A stretch of 9,178 bases of DNA from Actinomycetes bacterium (GCA_023417265.1 JAEZFY010000242.1:1-9178); one strand, 5' to 3'. Positions 1-7,091 are shown, counted from the first letter of the stretch. Notes: generated by a model not told the origin, from the sequence alone. Made by a program: numbers and translations.

Positions 1-2
1 CG

Positions 3-9
3 ACCTCCT
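3..9 (-). promoter_or_regulatory. Shine-Dalgarno of a gene starting beyond the left edge
   Basis: On the minus strand these bases read AGGAGGT, an almost perfect anti-16S match. They lie 40 bp past the peroxiredoxin stop, and the usual 5-9 nt spacing puts the start codon just outside the window. This implies that the minus-strand operon continues with another translated gene. The gene itself is not visible. ruvC would be a natural guess from the common yebC-ruvCAB order, but that is inference. Confidence 0.6.
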
Positions 10-46
10 GGACGCTCGACGCTCGCCGAGCCGGAATCGTGACGCG

Positions 47-502
47 CTACGCGCTGATCTTGCGGAGTTCGTCGATCAGTTCGCTGACCGGGCGGTACGT
101 GAGCCCGGCGATCGCCCGGTGGGCGTAACGGATCGTGCCTGCGGCGTCGACGATGAACACGCTGCGCCGCGGGAAGCCGATCGGGCCGAGCGTGCCGTAC
201 GCCGCGGCGACCGCCTTGTCGGGGTCGGCGAGCAGCGGGAACTCGAGCCCGTGCTTGCCGGAGAAGGCGTCGTGGCTGTCGACACTCTGCGCCGAGATGC
301 CGAGCACCTGGGCGTCGAGCTCGGCGAACTGATCGAGGTCGTTGTTGTAGGCGTTGAGCTGGCGCGTGCAGATCGGCGTGTCGTCGCCGGGATAGAAGAC
401 GAGCACCACCGGCCGACCGGCGTAGTCGGAGAGCGAGTAGTCGGCGCCGCCGGTACCGGCGAGCGTGAATCCGGGGGCCCGATCACCGACGCCGACGCTC
501 AC
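47..502 (-). CDS. Peroxiredoxin, AhpC/TSA (Bcp/AhpE-like), single cysteine
   Basis: A 151-aa cytosolic thiol peroxidase that reduces hydrogen peroxide or organic hydroperoxides. The thioredoxin-fold signature FYPGDDTPICTRQ is present, with Thr42 and the peroxidatic Cys45. The conserved active-site Arg lies in the PRRSVFIVD stretch (about residue 113). Cys45 is the only cysteine in the protein. The position five residues later, which is the resolving Cys in E. coli BCP, is Asn50, so this behaves as a 1-Cys enzyme and must be recycled by an outside thiol such as a mycoredoxin or thioredoxin (inference). The start is GTG at 502, sharing a GTGA overlap with the yebC stop, and a weak GGAAG lies about 10 nt upstream. 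The length fits the family. It is probably translated by coupling to yebC. Confidence 0.93.
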   Translation of the reverse strand: MSVGVGDRAPGFTLAGTGGADYSLSDYAGRPVVLVFYPGDDTPICTRQLNAYNNDLDQFAELDAQVLGISAQSVDSHDAFSGKHGLEFPLLADPDKAVAAAYGTLGPIGFPRRSVFIVDAAGTIRYAHRAIAGLTYRPVSELIDELRKISA

Positions 503-1251
503 GAGGCCGCGGCTTCCATGATGTCGTCGGCAATATCGAAGTTGGAGAACACGTCCTGGACGTCGTCGTAGTCCTCGAGCGTGTCGATGATGCGCATCAG
601 CTTCTTGGCGTCTTCCACCGACCCGACCGGCACGAGGTTCTCGCTGACGAGCGGCGTGTCGGCCGAGACGATCGTGTACCCCGACGCCTCGAGTTTCTCC
701 TTGACCTCGTACGTCGCGCTCGGCGTCGACACGACGCGCCAGTTGCCGTCACCTTCGTCGACGACGTCGTCGGCACCGGCGTCGAGCGCGGCGAGCATCA
801 GCTCGTCGCCGTCGGTGACGCGCTCGAGCACGATCTGGCCTTGACGCTTGAACTGCCAGCCGACCGCACCCGGCTCGGCCAACGAGCCGCCGAGCTTGGT
901 GAGCGTGGAGCGCACGTCGGCTGCGGTGCGGTTGCGGTTGTCGGTGAGCACCTCGATCAGCAGCGCCACGCCACCGGGGGCGTAACCCTCGTACGTGATC
1001 GACTCGAAGTTGGCACCGCCGTGGTCGCCGCTGCCGCGCTTGATCGCCCGGTCGATCGCGTCGTTCGTCATCTGCGCGGCCTTGGCCTTCTGGACCGCCG
1101 TGCGCAGCGTGGGGTTCATGTCGGGGTCGCCGCCGCCGCTGCGCGACGCCACCTCGATCTGGCGTGCCAACTTGGCGAAGAGCTTGCCGCGCTTGGCGTC
1201 GGCAGCGCCCTTCTTGTGCTTGATGGTTGCCCATTTGGAGTGACCGGACAT
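499..1251 (-). CDS. yebC: YebC/PmpR-family translational or transcriptional regulator
   Basis: A 250-aa protein of the YebC/PmpR/TACO1 family, cytosolic and commonly found beside the ruv genes. Members have been described as DNA-binding regulators and, for some YebC types and TACO1, as factors helping ribosomes through difficult sequences such as proline stretches. Which role applies here cannot be read from the sequence. Family marks are the N-terminal SGHSKWATIKHKKG, the central YEGYAPGG and LTDNRNRTAADVR stretches, and an acidic C-terminus. The length is normal and there is no truncation. The ATG at 1251 follows the pdxT stop by 3 bp, with a GGAG motif inside the end of pdxT as a ribosome binding site. 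The gene therefore appears translationally linked to the PLP synthase genes. Confidence 0.96.
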   Translation of the reverse strand: MSGHSKWATIKHKKGAADAKRGKLFAKLARQIEVASRSGGGDPDMNPTLRTAVQKAKAAQMTNDAIDRAIKRGSGDHGGANFESITYEGYAPGGVALLIEVLTDNRNRTAADVRSTLTKLGGSLAEPGAVGWQFKRQGQIVLERVTDGDELMLAALDAGADDVVDEGDGNWRVVSTPSATYEVKEKLEASGYTIVSADTPLVSENLVPVGSVEDAKKLMRIIDTLEDYDDVQDVFSNFDIADDIMEAAAS

Positions 1252-1254
1252 GTC

Positions 1255-1851
1255 TCATTTGCTCCGTGGCTGGATGTGGCTGAGGAATTGTGCATGCAGA
1301 CGTGTGTCCGGCGCCAGTTCGGGATGGAACGCGGCCACCAGCACGGCGCCCTGACGGGCGAGCACCGGGGCGCCCTCGTGCTCGGCGAGCACGTCGACGC
1401 CAGGCCCCACTCGGACGACCTTGGGGGCCCGGATGAACACGCCGTGGAACGGTGCGTCGGTGCCGCGCAGCGTCAGTTCGGTTTCGAACGAGTCGACCTG
1501 GCGGCCGTAGCCGTTGCGCTGCACCCCGATGTCGATCGCCGCCAAGCTGCGTTGGTCGGGGCGCCCGTCGAGCACATCGGTGGCCAGGAGGATCATTCCG
1601 GCGCACGTGCCGAAGGCGGGCATCCCGGCGGCGAGCCGCTCCCCGATCGGATCGAACAGGCCGCCCGACACGAGCAGCTTGGACATCGTGGTCGACTCGC
1701 CCCCGGGGATCACCAGGGCGTCGACGTCGACCAGATCGGCCGGCGTCTTGACGAGCCGGGTGGCGGCTCCGAGCTCGGCGAGGCGTTCAGCGTGGGCCGC
1801 GAACGCGCCCTGCAGGGCGAGCACGCCGACCAGCGGCGTGGCGCGGTCCAC
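1255..1851 (-). CDS. pdxT: PLP synthase glutaminase subunit PdxT
   Basis: A 198-aa class I glutamine amidotransferase subunit (EC 4.3.3.6 complex). It hydrolyses glutamine and channels ammonia to PdxS for pyridoxal 5'-phosphate synthesis. The N-terminus VGVLALQGAF is typical. The oxyanion region PGGEST is at 49-53. The nucleophile is Cys83 in GTCAGMILL. The His176/Glu178 pair lies in AAFHPEL, completing the triad, and the NGYGRQVDSFE segment (113-123) is also conserved. The start is GTG at 1851, with GGGGAG on the minus strand at 1859-1864, 7 nt before it. The gene lies 29 bp after pdxS, the usual pairing. Length and motifs indicate a functional enzyme. Confidence 0.97.
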   Translation of the reverse strand: MDRATPLVGVLALQGAFAAHAERLAELGAATRLVKTPADLVDVDALVIPGGESTTMSKLLVSGGLFDPIGERLAAGMPAFGTCAGMILLATDVLDGRPDQRSLAAIDIGVQRNGYGRQVDSFETELTLRGTDAPFHGVFIRAPKVVRVGPGVDVLAEHEGAPVLARQGAVLVAAFHPELAPDTRLHAQFLSHIQPRSK

Positions 1852-1858
1852 CCGGGGG

Positions 1859-1864
1859 CTCCCC
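1859..1864 (-). promoter_or_regulatory. Ribosome binding site of pdxT
   Basis: On the minus strand this reads GGGGAG, 7 nt upstream of the GTG at 1851. It decides the pdxT start, because no ATG lies near the conserved N-terminus, and it shows that pdxT is initiated independently within the transcript. Confidence 0.6.
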
Positions 1865-1880
1865 GGATTGGCCCATCAGG

Positions 1881-2759
1881 TCACCAGCCCCGATCGGCGT
1901 AGCGCTGATTGATCTCGTCCATGCCGATGCCGGTCATCGGGGCGCCCAACCCGCGGCTCACCTTGGCGAGGATCTGCGGGTCGTTGAAGTGCGTGGTGGC
2001 CTCGACGATCGCGACCGCCCGGCGCGCGGGCTCGTCGCTCTTGAAGATGCCCGAACCGACGAACACCGCTTCGGCGCCGAGCTGCATGGCCAGGGCCGCG
2101 TCGGCCGGTGTCGCCAGCCCGCCGGCGCAGAACAGCGGGACGGGGAGCTTGCCGGTCTCGGCGATCTCCTGCACGAGCGGGAGCGGTGCCTGGAGCTGCT
2201 TGGCCCAGTCGAACAGCTCGGCCGAGTCGGCCTGGCCGATCCGGCGCAGGTCGCCGAGGATCGAGCGCAGGTGGCGCACCGCTTCGACGACGTTGCCGGT
2301 GCCGGCTTCGCCCTTCGAGCGGATCATCGCCGCGCCTTCGCTGATCCGGCGCAGCGCCTCGCCGAGATTGGTGGCGCCGCACACGAACGGCACCGCGAAC
2401 TTCCACTTGTCGATGTGGTGGGCTTCGTCGGCGGGTGTCAACACCTCGGACTCGTCGACGAAGTCGACGCCGAGCGCCTCGAGGATCTGGGCCTCGACGA
2501 AATGGCCGATCCGGGCCTTGGCCATCACCGGGATCGACACCGCGGCCTTGATGGCTTCGATCATCTCGGGATCGCTCATCCGTGCCACACCGCCGTCGCG
2601 ACGGATATCGGCGGGCACGCGCTCGAGCGCCATCACGGCCGAGGCCCCGGCGTCCTCGGCGATCTTGGCCTGGTCGGGGGTGACCACGTCCATGATCACG
2701 CCGCCCTTGAGCATTTCGGCCAGGCCGCGCTTGACCGGGAACGAACCCTTCTCCGTCAT
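1881..2759 (-). CDS. pdxS: PLP synthase, synthase subunit PdxS (Pdx1)
   Basis: A 292-aa (beta/alpha)8-barrel that condenses ribose 5-phosphate, glyceraldehyde 3-phosphate and PdxT-delivered ammonia into pyridoxal 5'-phosphate. Family members form a dodecamer decorated with PdxT. The catalytic residues fall at exactly the numbering of the Bacillus enzyme: Asp24 in VIMDVV, Lys81 in MAKARIGH (first Schiff base) and Lys149 in RSKGEAGTG (second Schiff base). The phosphate-binding region FCAGGLATPADAAL and the FVGSGIFKS loop are intact, and the C-terminus ends near the family's usual RGW. The start is ATG at 2759. There is no convincing Shine-Dalgarno, but a TACGAT hexamer lies 7 nt before the ATG, suggesting a leaderless mRNA. 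This is the first gene of the B6 operon. Confidence 0.98.
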   Translation of the reverse strand: MTEKGSFPVKRGLAEMLKGGVIMDVVTPDQAKIAEDAGASAVMALERVPADIRRDGGVARMSDPEMIEAIKAAVSIPVMAKARIGHFVEAQILEALGVDFVDESEVLTPADEAHHIDKWKFAVPFVCGATNLGEALRRISEGAAMIRSKGEAGTGNVVEAVRHLRSILGDLRRIGQADSAELFDWAKQLQAPLPLVQEIAETGKLPVPLFCAGGLATPADAALAMQLGAEAVFVGSGIFKSDEPARRAVAIVEATTHFNDPQILAKVSRGLGAPMTGIGMDEINQRYADRGW

Positions 2760-2766
2760 GACTCGA

Positions 2767-2772
2767 ATCGTA
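2767..2772 (-). promoter_or_regulatory. Candidate -10 element of a leaderless pdxS promoter
   Basis: The minus strand reads TACGAT, a good TAnnnT hexamer, ending 7 nt before the pdxS ATG. Transcription starting about 7 nt downstream would begin at or next to the A of the ATG. No clear TTGACA-like -35 is present at 16-18 nt, which is common for actinobacterial housekeeping promoters. Confidence 0.5.
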
Positions 2773-2865
2773 CCGGTCGCGCGGGAGCGCGAGCCGGGTG
2801 GTGGGGCTAACGCGTTCGACAGCGCGGTGTGGCGCGATATCCACCCTCCGCGCGAGCTGGCGACC

Positions 2866-2871
2866 TAGCGT
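2866..2871 (+). promoter_or_regulatory. Candidate -10 element of a leaderless promoter for the 249-aa gene
   Basis: TAGCGT lies 6 nt before the GTG at 2878, and no Shine-Dalgarno precedes that GTG. The geometry matches the pdxS start on the opposite strand. No clear -35 is visible. The element supports the GTG at 2878 over the downstream ATG at 2962. Confidence 0.4.
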
Positions 2872-2877
2872 GGTCGC

Positions 2878-3627
2878 GTGGTCAACGACAGGGGTTCCGA
2901 CGCGCGACCGATCGACCGGGCGACCGCTCCGACGCGGCGGCCGCGGCGCAGCACGGCCCCGATGCCGCGCCCCGCCAACAGTTGGCCGGCACCCACGGTT
3001 CCGGCGCCGCGACCGGTCGACACCACTCCCGTGCCGCCGCTGGCGGCGCGGCGCCCGCCCGCCGGGCCGATCTCGGTGACCCACGAGCAGGTGGTCACCG
3101 GTTCGCTTGCCGAAATCTTGTACGAGCAGTACGTCGACAGCGTCGCCCCGCTCGCGGAACTGGCGGTGCTGCGCCACCTCGACAGCAAGCCCGACGTGCT
3201 GGCGATGCTGGCGAATCCGCGGATCTCGAAGATGATCGCCTGGCAGGGCGGCGAGCCGGTCGGCCTGGCGCTGCTCACCAACAGCCTCGAGGACGTCACC
3301 GAGCTCTCGCCGCAGTTCCTGCGGGCGCGCTTCCCCGAGCACGCCGCCCGTGACGCGATCTACGTCGCCATGCTCGTCATCGTCAGCAAGCACCTGCGCG
3401 GGCTCACGGTGTTCAGCCGGCTCTACACCGAGATGTGGCAGGTTCCCGCACGCGCCAACGGGGTGCTCGTGTTCGACGTGTGCGAGTTCAACCGCACGAC
3501 GTTCGACGCCGACAACTCCGGGCGGCGGGTCGCCGAGATGTTCCCGCGCTCCACGTTCCAGGTGCTCGACCGCCAGACGTGGTACGTCGCCGAACTCCCC
3601 GAGCCGCTACCCGGCCCGCAGCGCTGA
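2878..3627 (+). CDS. Hypothetical protein, Pro/Arg-rich N-terminus, possible GNAT-like fold
   Basis: A 249-aa protein I do not recognise with certainty. Residues 1-65 are rich in Pro, Arg, Ala and Thr and are probably disordered. Residues 66-245 form a compact mixed alpha/beta domain. The segment AWQGGEPVGLALLT (121-134), the hydrophobic helix or strand at 160-171, the block VLVFDVCEFN (197-206) and a closing aromatic strand near WYVAEL resemble the layout of GNAT acyltransferases, but I see no clear acetyl-CoA P-loop (Q/RxxGxG/A). An acetyltransferase role is therefore only a guess. No signal peptide or membrane span is present. The GTG at 2878 is favoured by the upstream TAGCGT, and ATG 2962 (residue 29) is an alternative that removes part of the disordered tail. 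The gene is divergent from pdxS and converges on the GGDEF/EAL gene with 10 bp between stops. Confidence 0.8.
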   Translation: MVNDRGSDARPIDRATAPTRRPRRSTAPMPRPANSWPAPTVPAPRPVDTTPVPPLAARRPPAGPISVTHEQVVTGSLAEILYEQYVDSVAPLAELAVLRHLDSKPDVLAMLANPRISKMIAWQGGEPVGLALLTNSLEDVTELSPQFLRARFPEHAARDAIYVAMLVIVSKHLRGLTVFSRLYTEMWQVPARANGVLVFDVCEFNRTTFDADNSGRRVAEMFPRSTFQVLDRQTWYVAELPEPLPGPQR

Positions 3628-3637
3628 ACCCACCGGG

Positions 3638-6046
3638 TCAGCTGCGCGCTGTCGTGCAGCGGCGGTTCGGCCGCAGCGGCTGTGTGCCGGTGGCGCCGAG
3701 CGTGCGCACCAGCGCCGGAACCTCGCCGGCGGGGACGGCCTTACCGAACAGATAGCCCTGGGCCTGGCGGCAGCCGAGGTCGAACAGCCGCGCCGCCTGG
3801 TCGGCGGTCTCGACCCCCTCGGCGACCGGTTCGAGGTCGAGCGCTTGGCCCATGGCGATGATCGCCGCGACCAACGACGAGTCGGACTCGTGGCGACCCA
3901 GCCCGGCGACGAACGACTGGTCGATCTTGACGGCCGACACCGGGAAACGCTTGAGGTACGACAGCGACGAGAACCCGGTACCGAAGTCGTCGACGGCGAG
4001 GCGCACACCGAGCGACCGGAACCCGCTCATCACCGCCGCCGTGGCGACGGAGTCCTCCATCATCACCGACTCGGTGATCTCCAGCGACAAGGCGTCACCC
4101 GGCAACCGGTAGCGCGCCAGCGTCTCGGCGACGCTGTCGACGATGTCGGCCTCGCGCATCTGCCGGCCGGACAGGTTGACCGACACGTACAGCCGCTCAC
4201 CGCCGGGCAGCGTGCGCCGCCACACGGCCACCTGACGGCAGGCCGCATCGAGCATGTACGCACCGAGCTGCACGATCAGGCCCGACTCCTCGGCGACGGG
4301 GATGAACTCGGCGGGTGACATCATCTGCCCGTCGCGCGACCAGCGGGCAAGCGCCTCGAAACCGACGACGCGCCCCGACGGCAGCCGAACCACCGGCTGA
4401 TAGTGGGCTTCGAGGTGGCCCTCGGCAAGCGCGTGCCGGAGCGCGCGTTCCAGGTCGACTCGGCGGGCGACCCGTTCGCGCATCGACGCGTCGAACAGCG
4501 TGACCCGATCACGGCCGGCCTCCTTCGACCGGTACATCGCCGTGTCGGCCTCCTGGATCAGCGTCGCTGCGGCGACCTCGTCGCCGGGCTGGCCGAGCGT
4601 GATACCGATCGACACGGAGACGAACACCTCGCCGGCGTCGAGGTCGAAGCCGTCGGCCAGCACGCGCCGGATCCGTTCGCCCAGGATGAAGCCTTCGGGT
4701 TGGCCGTGTCGGCCGACGACGATGAACTCGTCGCCCGAGATCCGCCCGACGAGGTCGTCGGGCCCGATGCAGGCGACGATCCGCTGGGCCGCTGCCGACA
4801 GCAGCTGATCGCCCATCGGGTGGCCCATCGAGTCGTTGACGAGTTTGAACTGGTCGAGGTCGATGAACATCACGACGAGCGTCTCGCCGGTTTCGCCGAT
4901 GCTCGCCAGTTGGTCCTCGATGTGCTCGACGATCAGGGCCCGCCCGGGCAGCCCGGTCAGCTCGTCGTGCGTCGCCTGGTGGCTGAGGCGCGCCTCGAAG
5001 GCGGCCTGCTCGCGCATCGCCGTGGCAAGCCGGGCGACGGCTGCGATCGCGAGCACGAGACACAGCGCGGTGGGGATCGCCGTCGTCCGCAACGGCCCGC
5101 TCGTGGCGATCACGAGGATCGGAGCCAACAGCGCGCCGGCCACACTGAACAGGCGCGCCCGTCCGAGCGACGCCGAGCGGCGGCTGGTGGAACGGCTGAT
5201 CCGGCGCACGTCAGGGTGCAGCACGGCGACGCCGAGACAGGCCGGCACGACGAGGTACGGCACTTCGAGGACGACCTGCGGAATGCCGCCGTACAACTCA
5301 CCGAGCGCGAACACGACGTCGCCGAACAGCAAGGCCAGCGTGCCCGCCATCACCAACCGGAACGACGGCGAGTGCTCGCCGGGCGCGAACGCCAAGCGGG
5401 CGGCGAGGACGAGTAGGCACATCGAGATCGCCGGATAGAGCGATACGACGATCTGGGCCATCAGCCACGAGTCGGCGAGATCCATCGCCGGGGCGATGAT
5501 CGCTTGGTTGACGAGCAGCAGGGCGCCGGCGCCGAGCATCACACCGTCGAGCAGGGCTCCCCGTTCGCGCTGGGCGCGCCGGGAGTGGAGCAGCCCGTAC
5601 AGCGCGACTCCGAACAGGCAGTAGCCCGGCAGCGAGAACATGTCGGGCAGGAGCGAACGGTTCGACGTCAGGTCGCCGGTCGACCCGGAGACGTCGGTGA
5701 TGACGCTGCCGATCCCCCACAGCACACCGGTGACGACGAGCGTCACCCATGGCCAGCGCACGGGCGGTCGGTTGCGCACCAGGCCGACGACGGCGGAGAT
5801 CACGCCACCGAGGACCACCAGCGGGTAGGCGTACCAGCCGATCACGCCCGTGGCGTGGACGGTGATCAGGGCGAACTGGACGCCGAGGCTGGCCCATGCC
5901 ACACGGGCGGGGAGGGGCCGCCCCGGCGGACGTTCAGGGTGCCCGAACGACGGCGTGCGCCCGTCCACCGCCAGCCGGCGGCCGGCCGCGCCGGCCCGGA
6001 CCGGGGTCGGCTGGGCTCGCTGCCGCACAATCCACACGTGGGCCAA
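3638..6046 (-). CDS. Membrane GGDEF-EAL cyclic di-GMP turnover protein
   Basis: An 802-aa bifunctional-looking cyclic di-GMP protein. A ~48-aa cytosolic leader precedes eight to ten hydrophobic segments between about 49 and 343, then GGDEF (about 355-520) and EAL (about 530-785). The GGDEF domain has FIDLDQFKLVND (394-405) and the signature SGDEF (437-441), with Ser at the first position. The inhibitory RxxD motif that should lie five residues before it is GPDD, so product inhibition is probably absent. The EAL domain keeps the expected catalytic set: Glu564 in EALAR, Asn624, Glu656, Asp686-Asp687 in DDFGTG, Lys707 and Glu743. It is therefore a likely active phosphodiesterase and possibly also a cyclase. 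The start is uncertain. TTG at 6046 is the first candidate after the upstream stop, no Shine-Dalgarno is seen, and GTG at residues 4, 7 or 27 would keep all domains. The sensory N-terminus was not assigned to a known family. Confidence 0.93.
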   Translation of the reverse strand: MAHVWIVRQRAQPTPVRAGAAGRRLAVDGRTPSFGHPERPPGRPLPARVAWASLGVQFALITVHATGVIGWYAYPLVVLGGVISAVVGLVRNRPPVRWPWVTLVVTGVLWGIGSVITDVSGSTGDLTSNRSLLPDMFSLPGYCLFGVALYGLLHSRRAQRERGALLDGVMLGAGALLLVNQAIIAPAMDLADSWLMAQIVVSLYPAISMCLLVLAARLAFAPGEHSPSFRLVMAGTLALLFGDVVFALGELYGGIPQVVLEVPYLVVPACLGVAVLHPDVRRISRSTSRRSASLGRARLFSVAGALLAPILVIATSGPLRTTAIPTALCLVLAIAAVARLATAMREQAAFEARLSHQATHDELTGLPGRALIVEHIEDQLASIGETGETLVVMFIDLDQFKLVNDSMGHPMGDQLLSAAAQRIVACIGPDDLVGRISGDEFIVVGRHGQPEGFILGERIRRVLADGFDLDAGEVFVSVSIGITLGQPGDEVAAATLIQEADTAMYRSKEAGRDRVTLFDASMRERVARRVDLERALRHALAEGHLEAHYQPVVRLPSGRVVGFEALARWSRDGQMMSPAEFIPVAEESGLIVQLGAYMLDAACRQVAVWRRTLPGGERLYVSVNLSGRQMREADIVDSVAETLARYRLPGDALSLEITESVMMEDSVATAAVMSGFRSLGVRLAVDDFGTGFSSLSYLKRFPVSAVKIDQSFVAGLGRHESDSSLVAAIIAMGQALDLEPVAEGVETADQAARLFDLGCRQAQGYLFGKAVPAGEVPALVRTLGATGTQPLRPNRRCTTARS

Positions 6047-6079
6047 TCGGCAGCGGTTGACACAAGCTTGAAGAGATTT

Positions 6080-7084
6080 TCACTCACCCGAGGGTGAATC
6101 GGGCGCCGGTCCGGCGGCCACGTTGGCGCCGAGCTCGCCGAGCGCCGTGCCGAGCTCGGCGCGCCACCAACGGAAGAACCCTTCCTGGTCCGGGCCGACC
6201 TGGTGGATGTGCACGTTGGTGACGCCCGCGTCGGCGTACGTGCGGGCGGCCTCGACGACGGCATCGACGTCGGCACCGCACACGATCTTGTCGGCCACCA
6301 GCTCGGGCGTCACGAGCTCGCACGCCTGCTCGAAGTGGGTCCACGTCGGGAGGTCCTGCATCAGCTGCCCGGGAACAGCCGACACGGGCCAGTAGCGGTG
6401 CGCGGTCTCGACCGCGCGCTCGCGATCGGCGTCGTAACAGATCGCGAGTTGGCCGAGTACGTCGCCCTCGCCACCGGCGCCGCGGTAGGTGGAGATCACC
6501 TCGGCGTCGGGTGACGTCACCCACAGGCCATCGCCGATCCGAGCTGCCAACTCGGCTGCCCGGGGCCCGGCCGCGGCGCAGATCACCTCGGGCACGTTCG
6601 CCGGCGGGTCGAAGATCCGGGCGTTGTCGGCCTGGTAGTAGGCGCCGACGAAATCGACCGTGTCGCCCGTCCACAATTGACGGATCAGGTCGACCGCTTC
6701 GGTGAGCATCTCGTGGCGGATCTCGACCGGCGGCCAGTACTCGCCGGTGACGTGCTCGTTGAGCGCCTCTCCGGCACCGACGCCGAGGAAGAAGCGGCCG
6801 GCGCTCAACTCCGCCGACGTTGCCGAGGCGTGAGCGATCACGATCGGGTGCGTGCGGATCAGCGGGCAGGTGACGCCGGTGCCCACCCGCACCCGCGACG
6901 TCCAGGTGGCGATCGACGCGATCGTCGACCAGGCGAACGGGCTGTGGCCTTGCTCCTGGATCCACGGATGGATGTGGTCGCTCACGGTGACGAACTCGAA
7001 GCCGGCGTCCTCGGCCATCGAGGCGTACCGGACGAGATCGCGGACGCCGTGTTCTTCGCTCGAGCAGGTGTATCCCCATTGCAT
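6080..7084 (-). CDS. LLM-class F420-dependent oxidoreductase, FGD-like (G6PDH-family type)
   Basis: A 334-aa cytosolic (beta/alpha)8 enzyme of the luciferase-like, F420-dependent group closest in pattern to FGD (glucose-6-phosphate dehydrogenase family of F420 enzymes). It shows the SDHIHPW motif with Asp36, His37 and Trp41, the VGTGVTCPL strand, and GVGAGEALNE with Glu106. These are the counterparts of Asp39, His40, Trp44 and Glu109 in mycobacterial FGD1. By comparison from memory, the sugar-phosphate Lys near position 198 and the Arg near 283 of FGD1 are not conserved here, so the substrate is probably not glucose 6-phosphate and remains unknown. The ATG at 7084 lacks a Shine-Dalgarno and has TATCGC 7 nt upstream. 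The C-terminal tail is Ala/Pro rich. The stop lies 33 bp before the GGDEF/EAL gene on the same strand, so cotranscription is possible. Confidence 0.9.
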   Translation of the reverse strand: MQWGYTCSSEEHGVRDLVRYASMAEDAGFEFVTVSDHIHPWIQEQGHSPFAWSTIASIATWTSRVRVGTGVTCPLIRTHPIVIAHASATSAELSAGRFFLGVGAGEALNEHVTGEYWPPVEIRHEMLTEAVDLIRQLWTGDTVDFVGAYYQADNARIFDPPANVPEVICAAAGPRAAELAARIGDGLWVTSPDAEVISTYRGAGGEGDVLGQLAICYDADRERAVETAHRYWPVSAVPGQLMQDLPTWTHFEQACELVTPELVADKIVCGADVDAVVEAARTYADAGVTNVHIHQVGPDQEGFFRWWRAELGTALGELGANVAAGPAPDSPSGE

Positions 7085-7091
7085 GAAGCAG

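Noticed and set aside
21..31. GCTCGCCGAGC hairpin after the peroxiredoxin stop
   Set aside because: The stem is too short for a terminator and there is no T-run. A strong Shine-Dalgarno follows, indicating that the operon continues.
841..1902. Long plus-strand open frame opposite yebC and pdxT
   Set aside because: Both genes on the other strand are certain. Open frames of this length are common opposite high-GC genes, and the translation has no recognisable domain.
1876..3393. 505-codon minus-strand open frame across pdxS and the 249-aa gene
   Set aside because: It overlaps certain pdxS in another frame, has very Arg/Gly-rich low-complexity content and no family signature.
3600..3660. Possible bidirectional terminator between convergent genes
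   Set aside because: Only weak stems (for example GCTGC/GCAGC) and no T-run. The 10-bp gap is too short to hold a clear terminator.
4403..5416. Long plus-strand open frame opposite the GGDEF-EAL gene
   Set aside because: Shadow of a certain gene, with composition (Arg, Gly, Asp, His rich) typical of antisense reading in high-GC DNA.
6057..6062. Perfect TTGACA on the plus strand
   Set aside because: No -10 hexamer follows at 16-18 nt, and transcription would run antisense into the oxidoreductase. Probably chance.
6047..7084. Oxidoreductase and GGDEF-EAL genes lie in the same frame, suggesting a split fusion
   Set aside because: Each protein has a complete family-length domain set, so a TGA followed by a 33-bp gap is ordinary gene spacing.
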